Assembly (NCBI GenBank): GCA_022709905.1
Contig: JAKLHY010000074.1
Coordinates: forward strand, 1-34,825
From: Verrucomicrobiota bacterium
GTDB lineage: Bacteria > Verrucomicrobiota > Verrucomicrobiia > Limisphaerales > UBA1319
Length of the DNA: 34,825 nucleotides
Reading direction: 5' to 3'
Every line of letters starts with the position of its first letter. The stretch's first letter is position 1. The notes under the pieces were generated by a model. The model did no database searches. It saw only the letters and a program-made list of their open reading frames with translations, and was not told the origin of the DNA. Below are positions 24,463-32,759 of this stretch, piece after piece. The position numbers and the translations under genes are program-made.

Positions 24463-25842
24463 ATGGAAGTTCTGACGTTATCCAGATTTCAGTTTGCGCT
24501 GACGGCGGCATTTCACTACCTCTATCCGCCGCTCAGCATCGGGTTGGGGGTGGTGCTGGTGATTGTGGAGGCGCTTTGGCTCAAGACAGGCAGGCCGATA
24601 TATCACCAGATGGCGCGTTTCTGGACCAAGGTATTCGCCTTGACGTTTGCCATCGGTGTGGCGACGGGGATCGTTTTGGAGTTTGAGTTTGGAACGAACT
24701 GGGCCACGTATTCGCGTTATGTGGGGGATGTCTTTGGGAGCGCGCTGGCAGCGGAGGGGATCTTTGCGTTCTTTCTTGAGTCTGGTTTTCTGGCGGTCCT
24801 GTTGTTTGGCTGGGACAAGGTGGGCCCGAAGCTGCATTTCTTTTCGACCTGCATGGTATGTCTGGGGGCGCATTTCAGCGCGGTCTGGATCATTGTGGCG
24901 AACTCCTGGATGCAGACGCCGGCCGGTTTTCAAATTGTGGGGGAAGGGCTGAAGGCGAGGGCGGAGATCACGGATTTTTGGGCGATGGTGTTTAATCCCT
25001 CGTCGATGGACCGGTTATTTCACACCTTATGTGGCGCCTGGCAGGCGGGGGCCTTTGTCGTTGTGAGTGTGAGCGCATGGTATTTGTTGAAGCGCCGGCA
25101 TGAGGACTTTGCGCGGACTTCACTGCGGGTGGGATTGATCGTGGGCCTGGTGTCCTCCCTGTTGCAGCTGGTGAGCGGCCATACCAGCGCGCAGGGAGTG
25201 GCGAAGAACCAACCGGTCAAGCTGGCGGCCTTCGAAGGCCTTTACGAAACCGCAACCAACGCGCCGCTCACGCTGTTCGGCTGGGTGGATGAGGCCAATG
25301 AGAAGGTCATCGGCCCCCGGATCCCCGGATTGCTCAGTTTTTTGGCGCACAACGATCGCGGCAAGCCGGTGACCGGTTTACGAGAGGCCGCCCCGCACGC
25401 CGCGGACCGGCCTCCATTGAATTTCACCTTTCAGTTGTTCCACCTGATGGTGGGCGTTGGATTCGGAATGATCTTCATTTCGGCTCTGGGTTTCCTGCAT
25501 TTTTGGCGTGGCTCGCTCTTTGACAAGCCGTGGCTGCTATGGTTGCTGGTGTTTTCGGTGCTGGGGCCTCAGATCGCGAATCAGGCGGGCTGGTTTGCCG
25601 CCGAGGTAGGCCGCCAGCCCTGGATTGTTCAGGGACTGCTCCGAACGTCTGAGGGTCTGTCTTCCCCCTCGGTGGTCAGCGCTGGCCACGTGCTGACCTC
25701 GATTTTTCTGTTCAGCGCGGTTTACCTGCTGCTCTTCGCGGTCTTTGTGTACTTGCTCAACGACAAAATCCAGCATGGCCCGGACGATGCCGACCTTGTC
25801 CCCTCGGGCAAACTCTCCCTGCCTGAAAGGAGGCGGTCATGA
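24463..25842 (+). CDS. cydA: Cytochrome bd quinol oxidase subunit I
   Basis: This 459-residue membrane subunit oxidises quinol and reduces O2 to water. Conserved residues are in place: H18 (AFHYLYPPLS) for the high-spin heme, E98 and E106 in AAEGIFAFFLESGFL, H187 (RLFHTLCGAW) and M329 (HLMVGVGFGM) as heme b558 ligands, and the GRQPW motif (383-387). The Q-loop is short, as in the non-E. coli (CIO-like) subgroup. I chose the ATG at 24463; a TTG-started extension from 24445 adds only six residues. The stop overlaps the cydB start as ATGA. High-affinity bd oxidases support growth at low oxygen and resist respiratory inhibitors. No cydC, cydD or small CydX-like ORF is evident in the window. Confidence 0.96.
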   Translation: MEVLTLSRFQFALTAAFHYLYPPLSIGLGVVLVIVEALWLKTGRPIYHQMARFWTKVFALTFAIGVATGIVLEFEFGTNWATYSRYVGDVFGSALAAEGIFAFFLESGFLAVLLFGWDKVGPKLHFFSTCMVCLGAHFSAVWIIVANSWMQTPAGFQIVGEGLKARAEITDFWAMVFNPSSMDRLFHTLCGAWQAGAFVVVSVSAWYLLKRRHEDFARTSLRVGLIVGLVSSLLQLVSGHTSAQGVAKNQPVKLAAFEGLYETATNAPLTLFGWVDEANEKVIGPRIPGLLSFLAHNDRGKPVTGLREAAPHAADRPPLNFTFQLFHLMVGVGFGMIFISALGFLHFWRGSLFDKPWLLWLLVFSVLGPQIANQAGWFAAEVGRQPWIVQGLLRTSEGLSSPSVVSAGHVLTSIFLFSAVYLLLFAVFVYLLNDKIQHGPDDADLVPSGKLSLPERRRS

Positions 25843-26870
25843 ATTTCGAGTCGCTCGACCTTGGCACAGTCTGGTTTATCCTGATTGGAGTCCTCTTCAC
25901 CGGGTATGCGATGCTGGACGGTTTCGATCTGGGGGTGGGCGCCCTGCATCTCTTCACCAAAGAGGATCGGGAACGGCGCCTGATGCTTAATGCCATTGGG
26001 CCAGTCTGGGATGGCAACGAAGTCTGGCTGGTCACCGGTGGCGGCGCTTTGTTTGCCGCGTTTCCGAATGTCTACGCCACAGTGTTCTCCGGATTTTATC
26101 TGGCATTTGTCTTGTTGCTGGTGGCTCTGATTTTTCGCGCGGTGGCCATCGAGTTTCGCAGCAAACAGCCGATGCGTTGGTGGCGGCAAATGTGGGACAT
26201 CGGTTTCAGTGCCGGCAGCATCGGATCGAGCCTGCTGATTGGGGTGGCGATGGGGAACATCGCCTGGGGCATTCCGTTGGACGCGCGGGGCGAGTTTACC
26301 GGCACTTTCTGGAGCCTGCTTGGGCCGTATCCGCTCCTGCTGGGCTTCACAACATTGGCGTTATTCATGATGCACGGCGCGATTTATGCGTTGATGAAAA
26401 CCGAAGGCCCACTCCACGACCGCCTCCGCGGATGGATCAACAATTGCATCATTTTTTTCATCATCTGCTACGCGGTGACCACGATGGCCACGCTCCTTTA
26501 TTTGCCGCACATGGCCGCCCGGATGCGCGCCCAGCCCTGGCTGTTCAGCATTGCCATCGTCAACATGCTGGCCATTGCGAATATTCCCCGCGAGGTTCAT
26601 CTTGGCCGGGACTGGCGGGCGTTTGTCTCTTCGTGCGTGGCGATGGTTGCGATGATGGGACTCTTTGGTCTGGAGATGTATCCCAACCTCGTGTTGAGTC
26701 ATCCCGAGCCGGCCAACAGTCTGAACATCGAAAACGCGGCTTCCTCACCCAAGACCCTGGGGATCATGCTCACGATCGCGATCATTGGCATCCCCATTGT
26801 GCTGGCCTACACGGTCAGCATCTACTGGATCTTCCGCGGCAAGGTTAAACTGGATCGGATGAGCTACTAG
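25839..26870 (+). CDS. cydB: Cytochrome bd quinol oxidase subunit II
   Basis: The 343-residue polytopic membrane protein opens with the family block WFILIGVLFTGYAMLDGFDLGVG, followed by GPVWDGNEVWLVTGGGALFAAFP and FYLAFVLLLVALIFRAVAIEFR. About eight to nine transmembrane segments are apparent. It forms the heterodimer with CydA and stabilises the heme sites. A strong ribosome-binding site AAAGGAGG (25826-25833) precedes the start by 5 nt, and the ATG overlaps the cydA stop. The gene ends 16 nt before a half copy of the inverted-repeat element seen in the oxidoreductase gene, and faces the convergent PAS gene. Confidence 0.96.
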   Translation: MNFESLDLGTVWFILIGVLFTGYAMLDGFDLGVGALHLFTKEDRERRLMLNAIGPVWDGNEVWLVTGGGALFAAFPNVYATVFSGFYLAFVLLLVALIFRAVAIEFRSKQPMRWWRQMWDIGFSAGSIGSSLLIGVAMGNIAWGIPLDARGEFTGTFWSLLGPYPLLLGFTTLALFMMHGAIYALMKTEGPLHDRLRGWINNCIIFFIICYAVTTMATLLYLPHMAARMRAQPWLFSIAIVNMLAIANIPREVHLGRDWRAFVSSCVAMVAMMGLFGLEMYPNLVLSHPEPANSLNIENAASSPKTLGIMLTIAIIGIPIVLAYTVSIYWIFRGKVKLDRMSY

Positions 26871-26886
26871 ACCGAGCCGCACCTGA

Positions 26887-26925
26887 GAGCCTGTTTGAAA
26901 ATTCCAAGGGGCGCTGTTTTCGCAG
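26887..26925. repeat. Half copy of the 58-bp inverted-repeat element
   Basis: Begins GAGCCTGTTTGAAAATTCC and tracks the copy at 3556 for about 37 bp with a few substitutions, then diverges. No right arm follows. Confidence 0.75.
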
Positions 26926-26989
26926 AAATGGCCGCATGGCGAGGCGCGATGAATGGATAGAGGCTCGTCTTCAGTCGAGAAGGGTCTGT

Positions 26990-27475
26990 TCAGCGCGCCT
27001 TCTTCCGCGCCGATTTCCACTCGTCCAGGATGGAGAAGAACCGAAGGGCATCCGGATCGTTTGGGTTAACGAGCAGCCGCTGCTTCATGCGCAGGGATTC
27101 GATTTCGGTGACGTCGTCCTGTTCGGCCACATAGTAGAGCGGTTTGGACCGATCGCCATAAATGGCGTAGCAATACCAATTCATGACGAACGGCTCGCCG
27201 TTCTTGCGATAATTCCATGTTTGTCCGTGAAAGAGCTCGCGGTTCAGCATCTTCTGTTTGAGACCAGACACGACCGCGCGGTCGGTCTGTTTTCCCTGCA
27301 GGATGCGGGGGGTTTTGCCCCTGAGATCGTCGCGGGTATACCCGGTCATCTTCAGCCAGGCGCGGTTGACATAAATGATGCGGGGACCGGCGGGGGCTTC
27401 CAGGGTTGCGTCCGTGACCATGATGCCTCGCTGCAGGTTTTCCAGCACAATCAGCCAATCGAATTTCAGTTGCAT
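26990..27475 (-). CDS. Single PAS-domain protein, LOV-like but lacking the photoactive cysteine
   Basis: From the ATG at 27475 the protein has 161 residues. One PAS domain covers about 8-130: IIYVNRAWLKMTGYTRDDLRG, then GKTPRILQG (53-61), then the FxxxWNYRKNGEPF and YYVAEQDDVTE strands. The GKTPRILQG segment aligns with the LOV flavin motif GRNCRFLQ, but proline 56 stands where the adduct-forming Cys would be, so classical blue-light chemistry is not expected. No kinase, cyclase or DNA-binding output domain is present, so it would act by binding a partner. A longer start at 27577 or 27529 is possible, because no ribosome-binding site is clear. It is convergent with cydB. A redox or oxygen role is only a guess from that position. 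Confidence 0.75.
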   Translation of the reverse strand: MQLKFDWLIVLENLQRGIMVTDATLEAPAGPRIIYVNRAWLKMTGYTRDDLRGKTPRILQGKQTDRAVVSGLKQKMLNRELFHGQTWNYRKNGEPFVMNWYCYAIYGDRSKPLYYVAEQDDVTEIESLRMKQRLLVNPNDPDALRFFSILDEWKSARKKAR

Positions 27476-27582
27476 AAAAAATCGCTTTATTGCCCGCCGT
27501 CGCCCTGATTGGCTCGGGCATGGACTCATAATTTGCCTTGCCTGTTTCGAAATAGCAAGGCCATCGCAGGGACCCAAATCCG

Positions 27583-27762
27583 CTCCAAAGCCAGTCCCGT
27601 CAGGGATGCCCAGTCTGATAAGCTCGCGCCGCGTCCGGCATGATTCGTCCCATCAGGGACGACCGATAATAGCCCACGGTTTCAACGGTGGGTTCCGACG
27701 ACGTTCCATACCCCCCAAAGCCTCGCCAGGGGCGAAAGAAGCTTTTGAGTCACGCCCTACCG
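27583..27762 (+). repeat. Dispersed ~180-bp block, copy 2
   Basis: Closely parallels 8060-8240. The palindrome here has a broken pair (CCCACGGTT facing AACGGTGGG). It again runs directly into a two-hairpin unit. Confidence 0.75.
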
Positions 27763-27856
27763 GGTAGGGTCGGACCGCCGGGGCCGACCGGGCTTTTTCC
27801 GAGACGTTCTGCTTCGGAGTCTCTCTGTCCGGCGCGCCCAGCGGTCGCGCCCTACC
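27763..27856 (+). repeat. Two-hairpin repeat, copy 8 (94 bp)
   Basis: Stem 1 is GGTCGG/CCGACC and the stem-2 tip is CCAGCGG. First of a tandem series with a period of about 108 bp. Confidence 0.83.
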
Positions 27857-27871
27857 AACTGCGCTCTGCCG

Positions 27872-27964
27872 GGTAGGGTTGGACCGCCGGGGCCGACCGG
27901 GCTATCCCGAGGCGTTTTGCTCCGGAGTCCCTGCGTCTGGCGCGCCCAGCGGTCGCGCCCTACC
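27872..27964 (+). repeat. 93-bp two-hairpin repeat, copy 9
   Basis: Stem 1 is GGTTGG/CCGACC, where one pair is a G-T wobble. Joined to its neighbours by short conserved linkers. Confidence 0.83.
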
Positions 27965-27979
27965 AACTGCGCCCTGCCA

Positions 27980-28072
27980 GGTAGGGTCGGACCGCCGGGG
28001 CCGACCGAGCTTTTCTGAGACGTTCTGCTTCGGAGTCCCTGTGTCCGGCGCGCCTGGCAGTCGCGCCCTACC
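27980..28072 (+). repeat. 93-bp two-hairpin repeat, copy 10, followed by a partial unit
   Basis: Stem 1 is GGTCGG/CCGACC and the stem-2 tip is CTGGCAG. A stem-1-only partial copy follows at 28088-28118. Confidence 0.83.
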
Positions 28073-28269
28073 AACTGCGCTCTGCCAGGTAGGGTCGGAC
28101 CGCCGGGGCCGACCGGGCAATTTTCTGCCGCCCTGTCGGGCTCGGCGATTCTGGATATTCGCGTCTATGGGTGTTCATTCGCGGTTCGGTTTTCTTGATA
28201 TGCGGTGTTGGAGAATTCCTTGGGACTTGCTTTTTAAGAACCGCAGCCCTTCCATGAGCCTTTGCTGAA

Positions 28270-30309
28270 ATGAACTCCAAGAACATGTGCAGGCTTTTGC
28301 GGATCCTGGTTTGGGCAGGCATACTCATTCGACCGCAGGCGGCTGATGCCAGTCATCCCAGGCCTTTGCCTGTCGCACAGGTGAAGATTTCCGATTCCTT
28401 CTGGGCCCCGAAACTCGAGGTCTATCGCCACAAAACGATTCCGCATTCGTGGTTCTACCTGCAAGGGGAGCTGCGTGCGCTGCGCAAAGCCGCCGGCCTC
28501 CCTGTCGAGGGTGAACTCAACGGCACTTGGGGGGAAGCAAACCTTCATAAATTCCTGGAGACCGTGTCGTATGCGCTCGCCATGGAACGGGATCCGGCCC
28601 TAGAGCGACAGGTCGATGCCATCATTGATCTGTTGGCCGCCGCCCAACAACCTGACGGTTATCTCCACGCCTACGTGAGCAACTCAGGAAAAACTCCCTG
28701 GGATCCGGGCTTTCTGGACGGTTCGCACGACGGTTATGTGTTGGGTCACATGATTGAAGCGGCCATTGAATACCAGGCCGCCACGGGCAAATCCAAGTTT
28801 TTGGAGGTCGCAATCCGTGCGGCGGATCAGGCCTATGATCATTTCCTGGGGCCTCATGGCCAGGCCGGTTTTTGTGGTCACGCTGAACTGGAAATGGCCC
28901 TGGTGGAACTTTACCGGGTCACCCGCAACCCCAAGTATCTTGCGTTGTCCAAAGCGTTCGTGGAATGGCGCGGCCGGGGTAAAGTGAAACCCTTTGGCGA
29001 TACACCGAGGGCCTATTTCCAGGATCATGTTCCCCTGCGAGAACAACGCACCCTGGAAGGACATGCCGTCCGCGCGATCTTCTTTGCGACCGGCGTGGCC
29101 GATCTGGCCATCGAATCAAACGATTCCGATTTCCGACTGGCCGCCCACCGGTTCTGGGATAGCACGACACTGCGGCGGATGGCCATCACAGGCCATATCG
29201 GACCTCGCCAGGAACATGAGGCCTTGGGAGAAGACTACGAACTCCCCAATACGGGCTATTATGAATCCTGCGCGGCGTGTGGCCTGACGGACTTCGCTCA
29301 TAGAATGTTCCTTTTGGAACAACGATCGGAGTCGATGGATGTCCTGGAGCGCGTGCTCTACAACGCCGTGTTGCACGGCATCGGCTTGTGCGGCACCAAC
29401 AGCTATTACCAAAATCCCCTGAGCGACAGAGACCGTCCTCGCTTCAATTCCTGGGTCTGTTGTCCCCCCAATCTCTCGCGGACGCTGATGCAAGTTGGCC
29501 GATACGCTTTTGCCCAAACGGACGATGAGTTGTATGTCAATCTATACGTCGGAGGCAGCGCCGAATTCAAAAGGGGCAGCAAGACCGTCAAATTGAACAT
29601 TGCGACGGATTATCCTTGGAACGGCACGGTCAAGATCGCGGTGGAGCCTTCCCGGACCACGCGATTCACCCTTTGCTTGCGTCACCCCGGTTGGTGCTCA
29701 AGAACCCGCCTCACTATCAACGGGCAAGCCGTCACTTCCGCAGACCTTTCCATCACCCATGAAGCGGGGCAAGGACAGGATCAGCACGCGCGCCGGGCGA
29801 GGAACAGCCGACCCGGTGGTCCGGCCCTGGCCGATATACCCGCTGTGAGTGAAGCCAGTCGTCAAAGGGCAATTCCCTGGAATGGCTATTATCGCCTGGA
29901 CCGCGAATGGCGTTCAGGCGATACAATCGAACTGATTCTCGACATGCCTGTGCTCCCGATGGTGGCCCATCCACACATCAAAGACTGCATCGGTAAAATT
30001 GCGCTGCAACGCGGACCCATCGTCTACGGATTCGAAGGCCTTGATAACCACGGAAGTGCCCGGATCCTCCTGACAGATTGCCCCGACACGCGCACGGCAT
30101 GGCGGCCCGAACTGCTCGGAGGAGTCACCGTCATCGAGGGAACAACGGCCGATGGCGGACCCTTTGTCGCCGTTCCATTCTATGCGATGGCGAACCGCGA
30201 CAAATCCTCCCAGGAGGTGTGGGCGACACAATCCAAGCCGCAGACCAACGAGTCCTGGTGGTTGGGACAGCTGTATCGGCCTTGGAAATCACCTGTGACA
30301 AAACCGTAG
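28270..30309 (+). CDS. Secreted GH127-family beta-L-arabinofuranosidase-like hydrolase
   Basis: The 679-residue protein opens with a signal peptide (LLRILVWAGILIRPQAADA). The GH127 (alpha/alpha)6-barrel region shows FLETVSYALAMERDPALERQ, DGYVLGHMIEAAIEY and HAELEMALVELYR. The zinc-thiolate site reads E332-S-C334 (YESCAACG) and C397-C398 (VCCPPN), the same CCPPN form as characterised beta-L-arabinofuranosidases; one of the paired cysteines would be the nucleophile. Beta-sandwich domains follow. A stretch at about 498-540 (QDQHARRARNSRPGGPAL) interrupts a normally short loop and looks like a repeat-derived insertion. It starts a plus-strand run with the phosphoesterase and ceramidase-like genes. 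It is shorter than the paralogue at 8537, which adds LamG and Ig-like modules. Confidence 0.9.
   Translation: MNSKNMCRLLRILVWAGILIRPQAADASHPRPLPVAQVKISDSFWAPKLEVYRHKTIPHSWFYLQGELRALRKAAGLPVEGELNGTWGEANLHKFLETVSYALAMERDPALERQVDAIIDLLAAAQQPDGYLHAYVSNSGKTPWDPGFLDGSHDGYVLGHMIEAAIEYQAATGKSKFLEVAIRAADQAYDHFLGPHGQAGFCGHAELEMALVELYRVTRNPKYLALSKAFVEWRGRGKVKPFGDTPRAYFQDHVPLREQRTLEGHAVRAIFFATGVADLAIESNDSDFRLAAHRFWDSTTLRRMAITGHIGPRQEHEALGEDYELPNTGYYESCAACGLTDFAHRMFLLEQRSESMDVLERVLYNAVLHGIGLCGTNSYYQNPLSDRDRPRFNSWVCCPPNLSRTLMQVGRYAFAQTDDELYVNLYVGGSAEFKRGSKTVKLNIATDYPWNGTVKIAVEPSRTTRFTLCLRHPGWCSRTRLTINGQAVTSADLSITHEAGQGQDQHARRARNSRPGGPALADIPAVSEASRQRAIPWNGYYRLDREWRSGDTIELILDMPVLPMVAHPHIKDCIGKIALQRGPIVYGFEGLDNHGSARILLTDCPDTRTAWRPELLGGVTVIEGTTADGGPFVAVPFYAMANRDKSSQEVWATQSKPQTNESWWLGQLYRPWKSPVTKP
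29772..29830 (-). repeat. Possible shortened two-hairpin repeat inside the GH127 gene
   Basis: Read on the minus strand, 29830-29806 gives AGGGCCGGACCACCGGG and on, close to the AGGGTCGGACCGCCGGG start of the two-hairpin unit. A CCGGCGCGCGTGCTGA stretch resembling stem 2 follows after a shortened spacer. Stem 1 here could pair as GGCCGG/TCGGCT with two G-T wobbles. Confidence 0.4.
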
Positions 30310-30330
30310 GGCCCGGTTAATTTCCGGGGC

Positions 30331-30349
30331 TCGCCCTTGTGTTGGGCGA
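30331..30349 (+). other. Intergenic hairpin between GH127 and phosphoesterase genes
   Basis: TCGCCC and GGGCGA flank a 7-nt loop, without a following T-run. Just before it, CCCGG (30312-30316) and CCGGG (30324-30328) can also pair. An mRNA processing or partial termination role is possible. Confidence 0.35.
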
Positions 30350-30390
30350 TCGATCGTGCTATTTGAAGGACAACAAGAAAGACCAATCCT

Positions 30391-31293
30391 ATGCCGTTTA
30401 CGTTACCGCTTCACATGGATCGTCGATCGTTTCTCAGAACCACAATTCTTGGCGGCACCGCGGTGGTCCTTTCGGGCTGCCGTTCGCTCCATACCTCGGA
30501 CCAAGCCCTGGCAAGTCCCGAATGCCATCTGGCTTTCTTGTCGGACACGCACATTCCCGGGGATCGGAAGAGCGAGTATCGGGGATTCAATCCCTGGGAA
30601 AATCTCCGTCTTATGGTTCCGCAAATTGTGGCAGCGAATCCGGAGGGCGTGGTCTTAAGTGGTGATGCGGCTCGCCTCGAGGGCAAAGTGGAGGATTACC
30701 GTGAATTACGGCAATTGCTCGAGCCGATCATCGAGAACGCGCCGGTATTTATCGGGCTGGGCAATCACGATGACCGTGGGAATTTTGTATCGGTCTTTGA
30801 AAAGCGTCCAGGATTCCACCCGTCCGTATCGGATCGGCACATTACTGTGATGGAACACGACGTGGTCCGAGTGATCGTCCTGGATTCGTTGCTATATACG
30901 AACAGGACGGCTGGATTCCTCGGGCGCCGCCAGCGTCAGTGGTTGGCGGAGTATTTGAAGGAAGCGACAGATCGCCCGGTTGTCCTTGTTCTTCATCATA
31001 CGATGGGCGAAGAGGAAGGGGAATTGCTGGATGCCGATAACCTGTTTGCTCTGATTCGGCCTCATCGTCAGGTCAAAGCCCTTTTCTATGGTCATTCGCA
31101 TGTCTGGTCTTTGAGCAACCAGGAGGGGCGCCAATTCATCAACCTGCCCGCAACCGGTTACAATTTCCGGGCTCAGGATCCGGTCGGATGGGTTGAAGCC
31201 CGGTTTCGCCAGGAAGGTGTCTTGCTGACGCTTCATGCCTGTGCCGGAAACCGGGGGGACGACGGAAAAACGACCTTTGTTCGGTGGCTGTAA
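30391..31293 (+). CDS. Exported calcineurin-like metallophosphoesterase lipoprotein
   Basis: The 300-residue protein begins with a twin-arginine motif DRRSFLRTT and a lipobox-like VLSGC (Cys30), suggesting a Tat-exported lipoprotein. The dinuclear metal site is complete: D52-T-H54 (SDTHIPG), GD (91-92), GNHD (124-127), HH (202-203) and GHSH (234-237). The arrangement fits the class of cyclic-nucleotide or glycerophosphodiester phosphodiesterases, but the substrate cannot be read from the sequence. The ATG at 30391 is used here; an ATG at 30415 directly before the RR motif is a reasonable alternative. The gene lies 81 nt after the GH127 stop and 36 nt before the ceramidase-like gene, consistent with one transcript. 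Confidence 0.88.
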   Translation: MPFTLPLHMDRRSFLRTTILGGTAVVLSGCRSLHTSDQALASPECHLAFLSDTHIPGDRKSEYRGFNPWENLRLMVPQIVAANPEGVVLSGDAARLEGKVEDYRELRQLLEPIIENAPVFIGLGNHDDRGNFVSVFEKRPGFHPSVSDRHITVMEHDVVRVIVLDSLLYTNRTAGFLGRRQRQWLAEYLKEATDRPVVLVLHHTMGEEEGELLDADNLFALIRPHRQVKALFYGHSHVWSLSNQEGRQFINLPATGYNFRAQDPVGWVEARFRQEGVLLTLHACAGNRGDDGKTTFVRWL

Positions 31294-31329
31294 CGGCTGG
31301 CGAACAACCAACTCGAGAGAATTATCCTC

Positions 31330-32739
31330 ATGAAAACGAAAATTTGGAGGCCGTGTTCCCTCCCCCGATTCTGTGAGTTCATCACGTTCTGCGCCTTATG
31401 CGTGGCCATCGGCATGTCGCCTCGAGGACTGGCCGCCGAAGACCCAAGTCAAGTGGAGATTGGTCTGGCGGTGAGAGACATCACTCCGCAGGACCCGATT
31501 TGGTTGGCGGGTTACGCGGCGCGCACGAATGCGTCGATCCGGGCCGACACCCGGCTGTATCTTCAGGCTTGCGCCATGCGGAGTGGCGAGGAACGAGTGG
31601 TTTTAGTGTCGCTGGACAACTGCGAGGTGGACCGCGACTTTACGGCTCCGGTGCTGGAAGAGCTTGGCGCCAGACACAAACTCAAGCCCGGCGCGGTGAT
31701 CGTGGTCAGCAGTCATACTCATTCTGCGCCCGTGCTCGAAGGCCCTCTGTCTCCGATGTACCCGCTGGATTCCGAGCAACTCCGGAAGATCCGGGAATAC
31801 GGCTCGACGGTCAGAAAGGCGTTGGCCGAGACGGTGGACGAAGCGCTGGCGAACCTCCAGCCCGCCCGGCTGGAGTATGGCGTCGGCCGAGCCAATATCG
31901 GGATCAACCGGCGTGAGTTTCGGGGAAACCAGGTGGTCATCGGCCATAACCCGGACGGTCCGGTTGACGGGGAAGTGCCGGTTCTTAAAATCCAGGGCGC
32001 CAATGGCGTGATTCGAGCCGTGCTTTTCGGGTATGCCTGTCATCTCACGTCCCTGGCCGGAGGCAATGATTTCTATGTGATATCCGGGGATTTTGTGGCG
32101 TATGCGCGCCAGCATTTGGAGGCCTGTTATCCTGGGATCCTGCCCATATTCATGCAGGGAATGGGAGCCGATCAGAATCCGTCACCACGGGGATCCTTGT
32201 TGGACTCGAGGCGGCACGGGCTTCAGTTGGCCGGCGCGATCGCCGGGGTTTTAAACCGTCCCATGCGACCGATCGAAGGGGCGTTGCGATTTTCTTATGC
32301 GCGGACCGATCTGCCTCTGATGCCGCCGCCCAGCCCAGCGAAACTGGAGGAGGATGCTCAGGCCAATGATCGCTACATTCAAAGCCGGGCCCGGGCGTAT
32401 CTCGAGATGACGAAACGAGGGAAACCGCTGCCGACCGCGGTTTCGTTGCCGATGGCTTGCGTGAGCCTCGGCGATGATTTGACCTTCTTGTTTATGGGCG
32501 GTGAGGTGGTCGTCGACTATGCGTTGCGCTTGAAGAGGATGTTCGCGGCCCGGAATCCCTGGACCATCGGCTATGCCTATGAGATACCCTGCTACATTCC
32601 ATCGCAGCGAATCCTGAAGGAAGGCGGGTACGAGGCCGATGGATCGCTGGTGTATTACGGAGTCTACGGACCTTTTGATCCGGCGGTGGAAAACCGGGTG
32701 ATCGATACCATGACGGCCCTGGTAAAAGCGCATCCCTAA
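31330..32739 (+). CDS. Secreted neutral/alkaline ceramidase N-terminal-domain-like hydrolase
   Basis: The 469-residue protein has a hydrophobic signal (about 14-36, ending GLAA). It matches the ceramidase N-terminal domain family by GLAVRDITPQDPIWLAGYAAR, the SSHTHSAP histidine motif (127-134), GYACHLTSL and a MQGMGADQNPSPRG loop. Neutral ceramidases split the amide of ceramide with one zinc ion. Many PVC-group members are shorter, lack the C-terminal domain and have unknown substrates, and this one belongs to that short type. It follows the phosphoesterase by 36 nt and converges with the heparinase-like gene across only 20 nt, with no visible terminator between them. Confidence 0.87.
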   Translation: MKTKIWRPCSLPRFCEFITFCALCVAIGMSPRGLAAEDPSQVEIGLAVRDITPQDPIWLAGYAARTNASIRADTRLYLQACAMRSGEERVVLVSLDNCEVDRDFTAPVLEELGARHKLKPGAVIVVSSHTHSAPVLEGPLSPMYPLDSEQLRKIREYGSTVRKALAETVDEALANLQPARLEYGVGRANIGINRREFRGNQVVIGHNPDGPVDGEVPVLKIQGANGVIRAVLFGYACHLTSLAGGNDFYVISGDFVAYARQHLEACYPGILPIFMQGMGADQNPSPRGSLLDSRRHGLQLAGAIAGVLNRPMRPIEGALRFSYARTDLPLMPPPSPAKLEEDAQANDRYIQSRARAYLEMTKRGKPLPTAVSLPMACVSLGDDLTFLFMGGEVVVDYALRLKRMFAARNPWTIGYAYEIPCYIPSQRILKEGGYEADGSLVYYGVYGPFDPAVENRVIDTMTALVKAHP

Positions 32740-32759
32740 TTGTCATCGTATCGCTCAGG

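Larger units (their letters stand above)
27476..28269. other. 0.8-kb gene-free repeat field
   Basis: No credible gene. It holds the second copy of the ~180-bp dispersed block and a tandem run of three full and one partial two-hairpin units joined by 14-15-bp linkers of the AACTGCGCYCTGCC type. Confidence 0.8.

Noticed and set aside
27763..28118. CRISPR-like array of regular ~108-bp repeats
   Set aside because: The repeated part is 93 bp and the linkers are short and nearly identical. There are no unique spacers and no cas genes.
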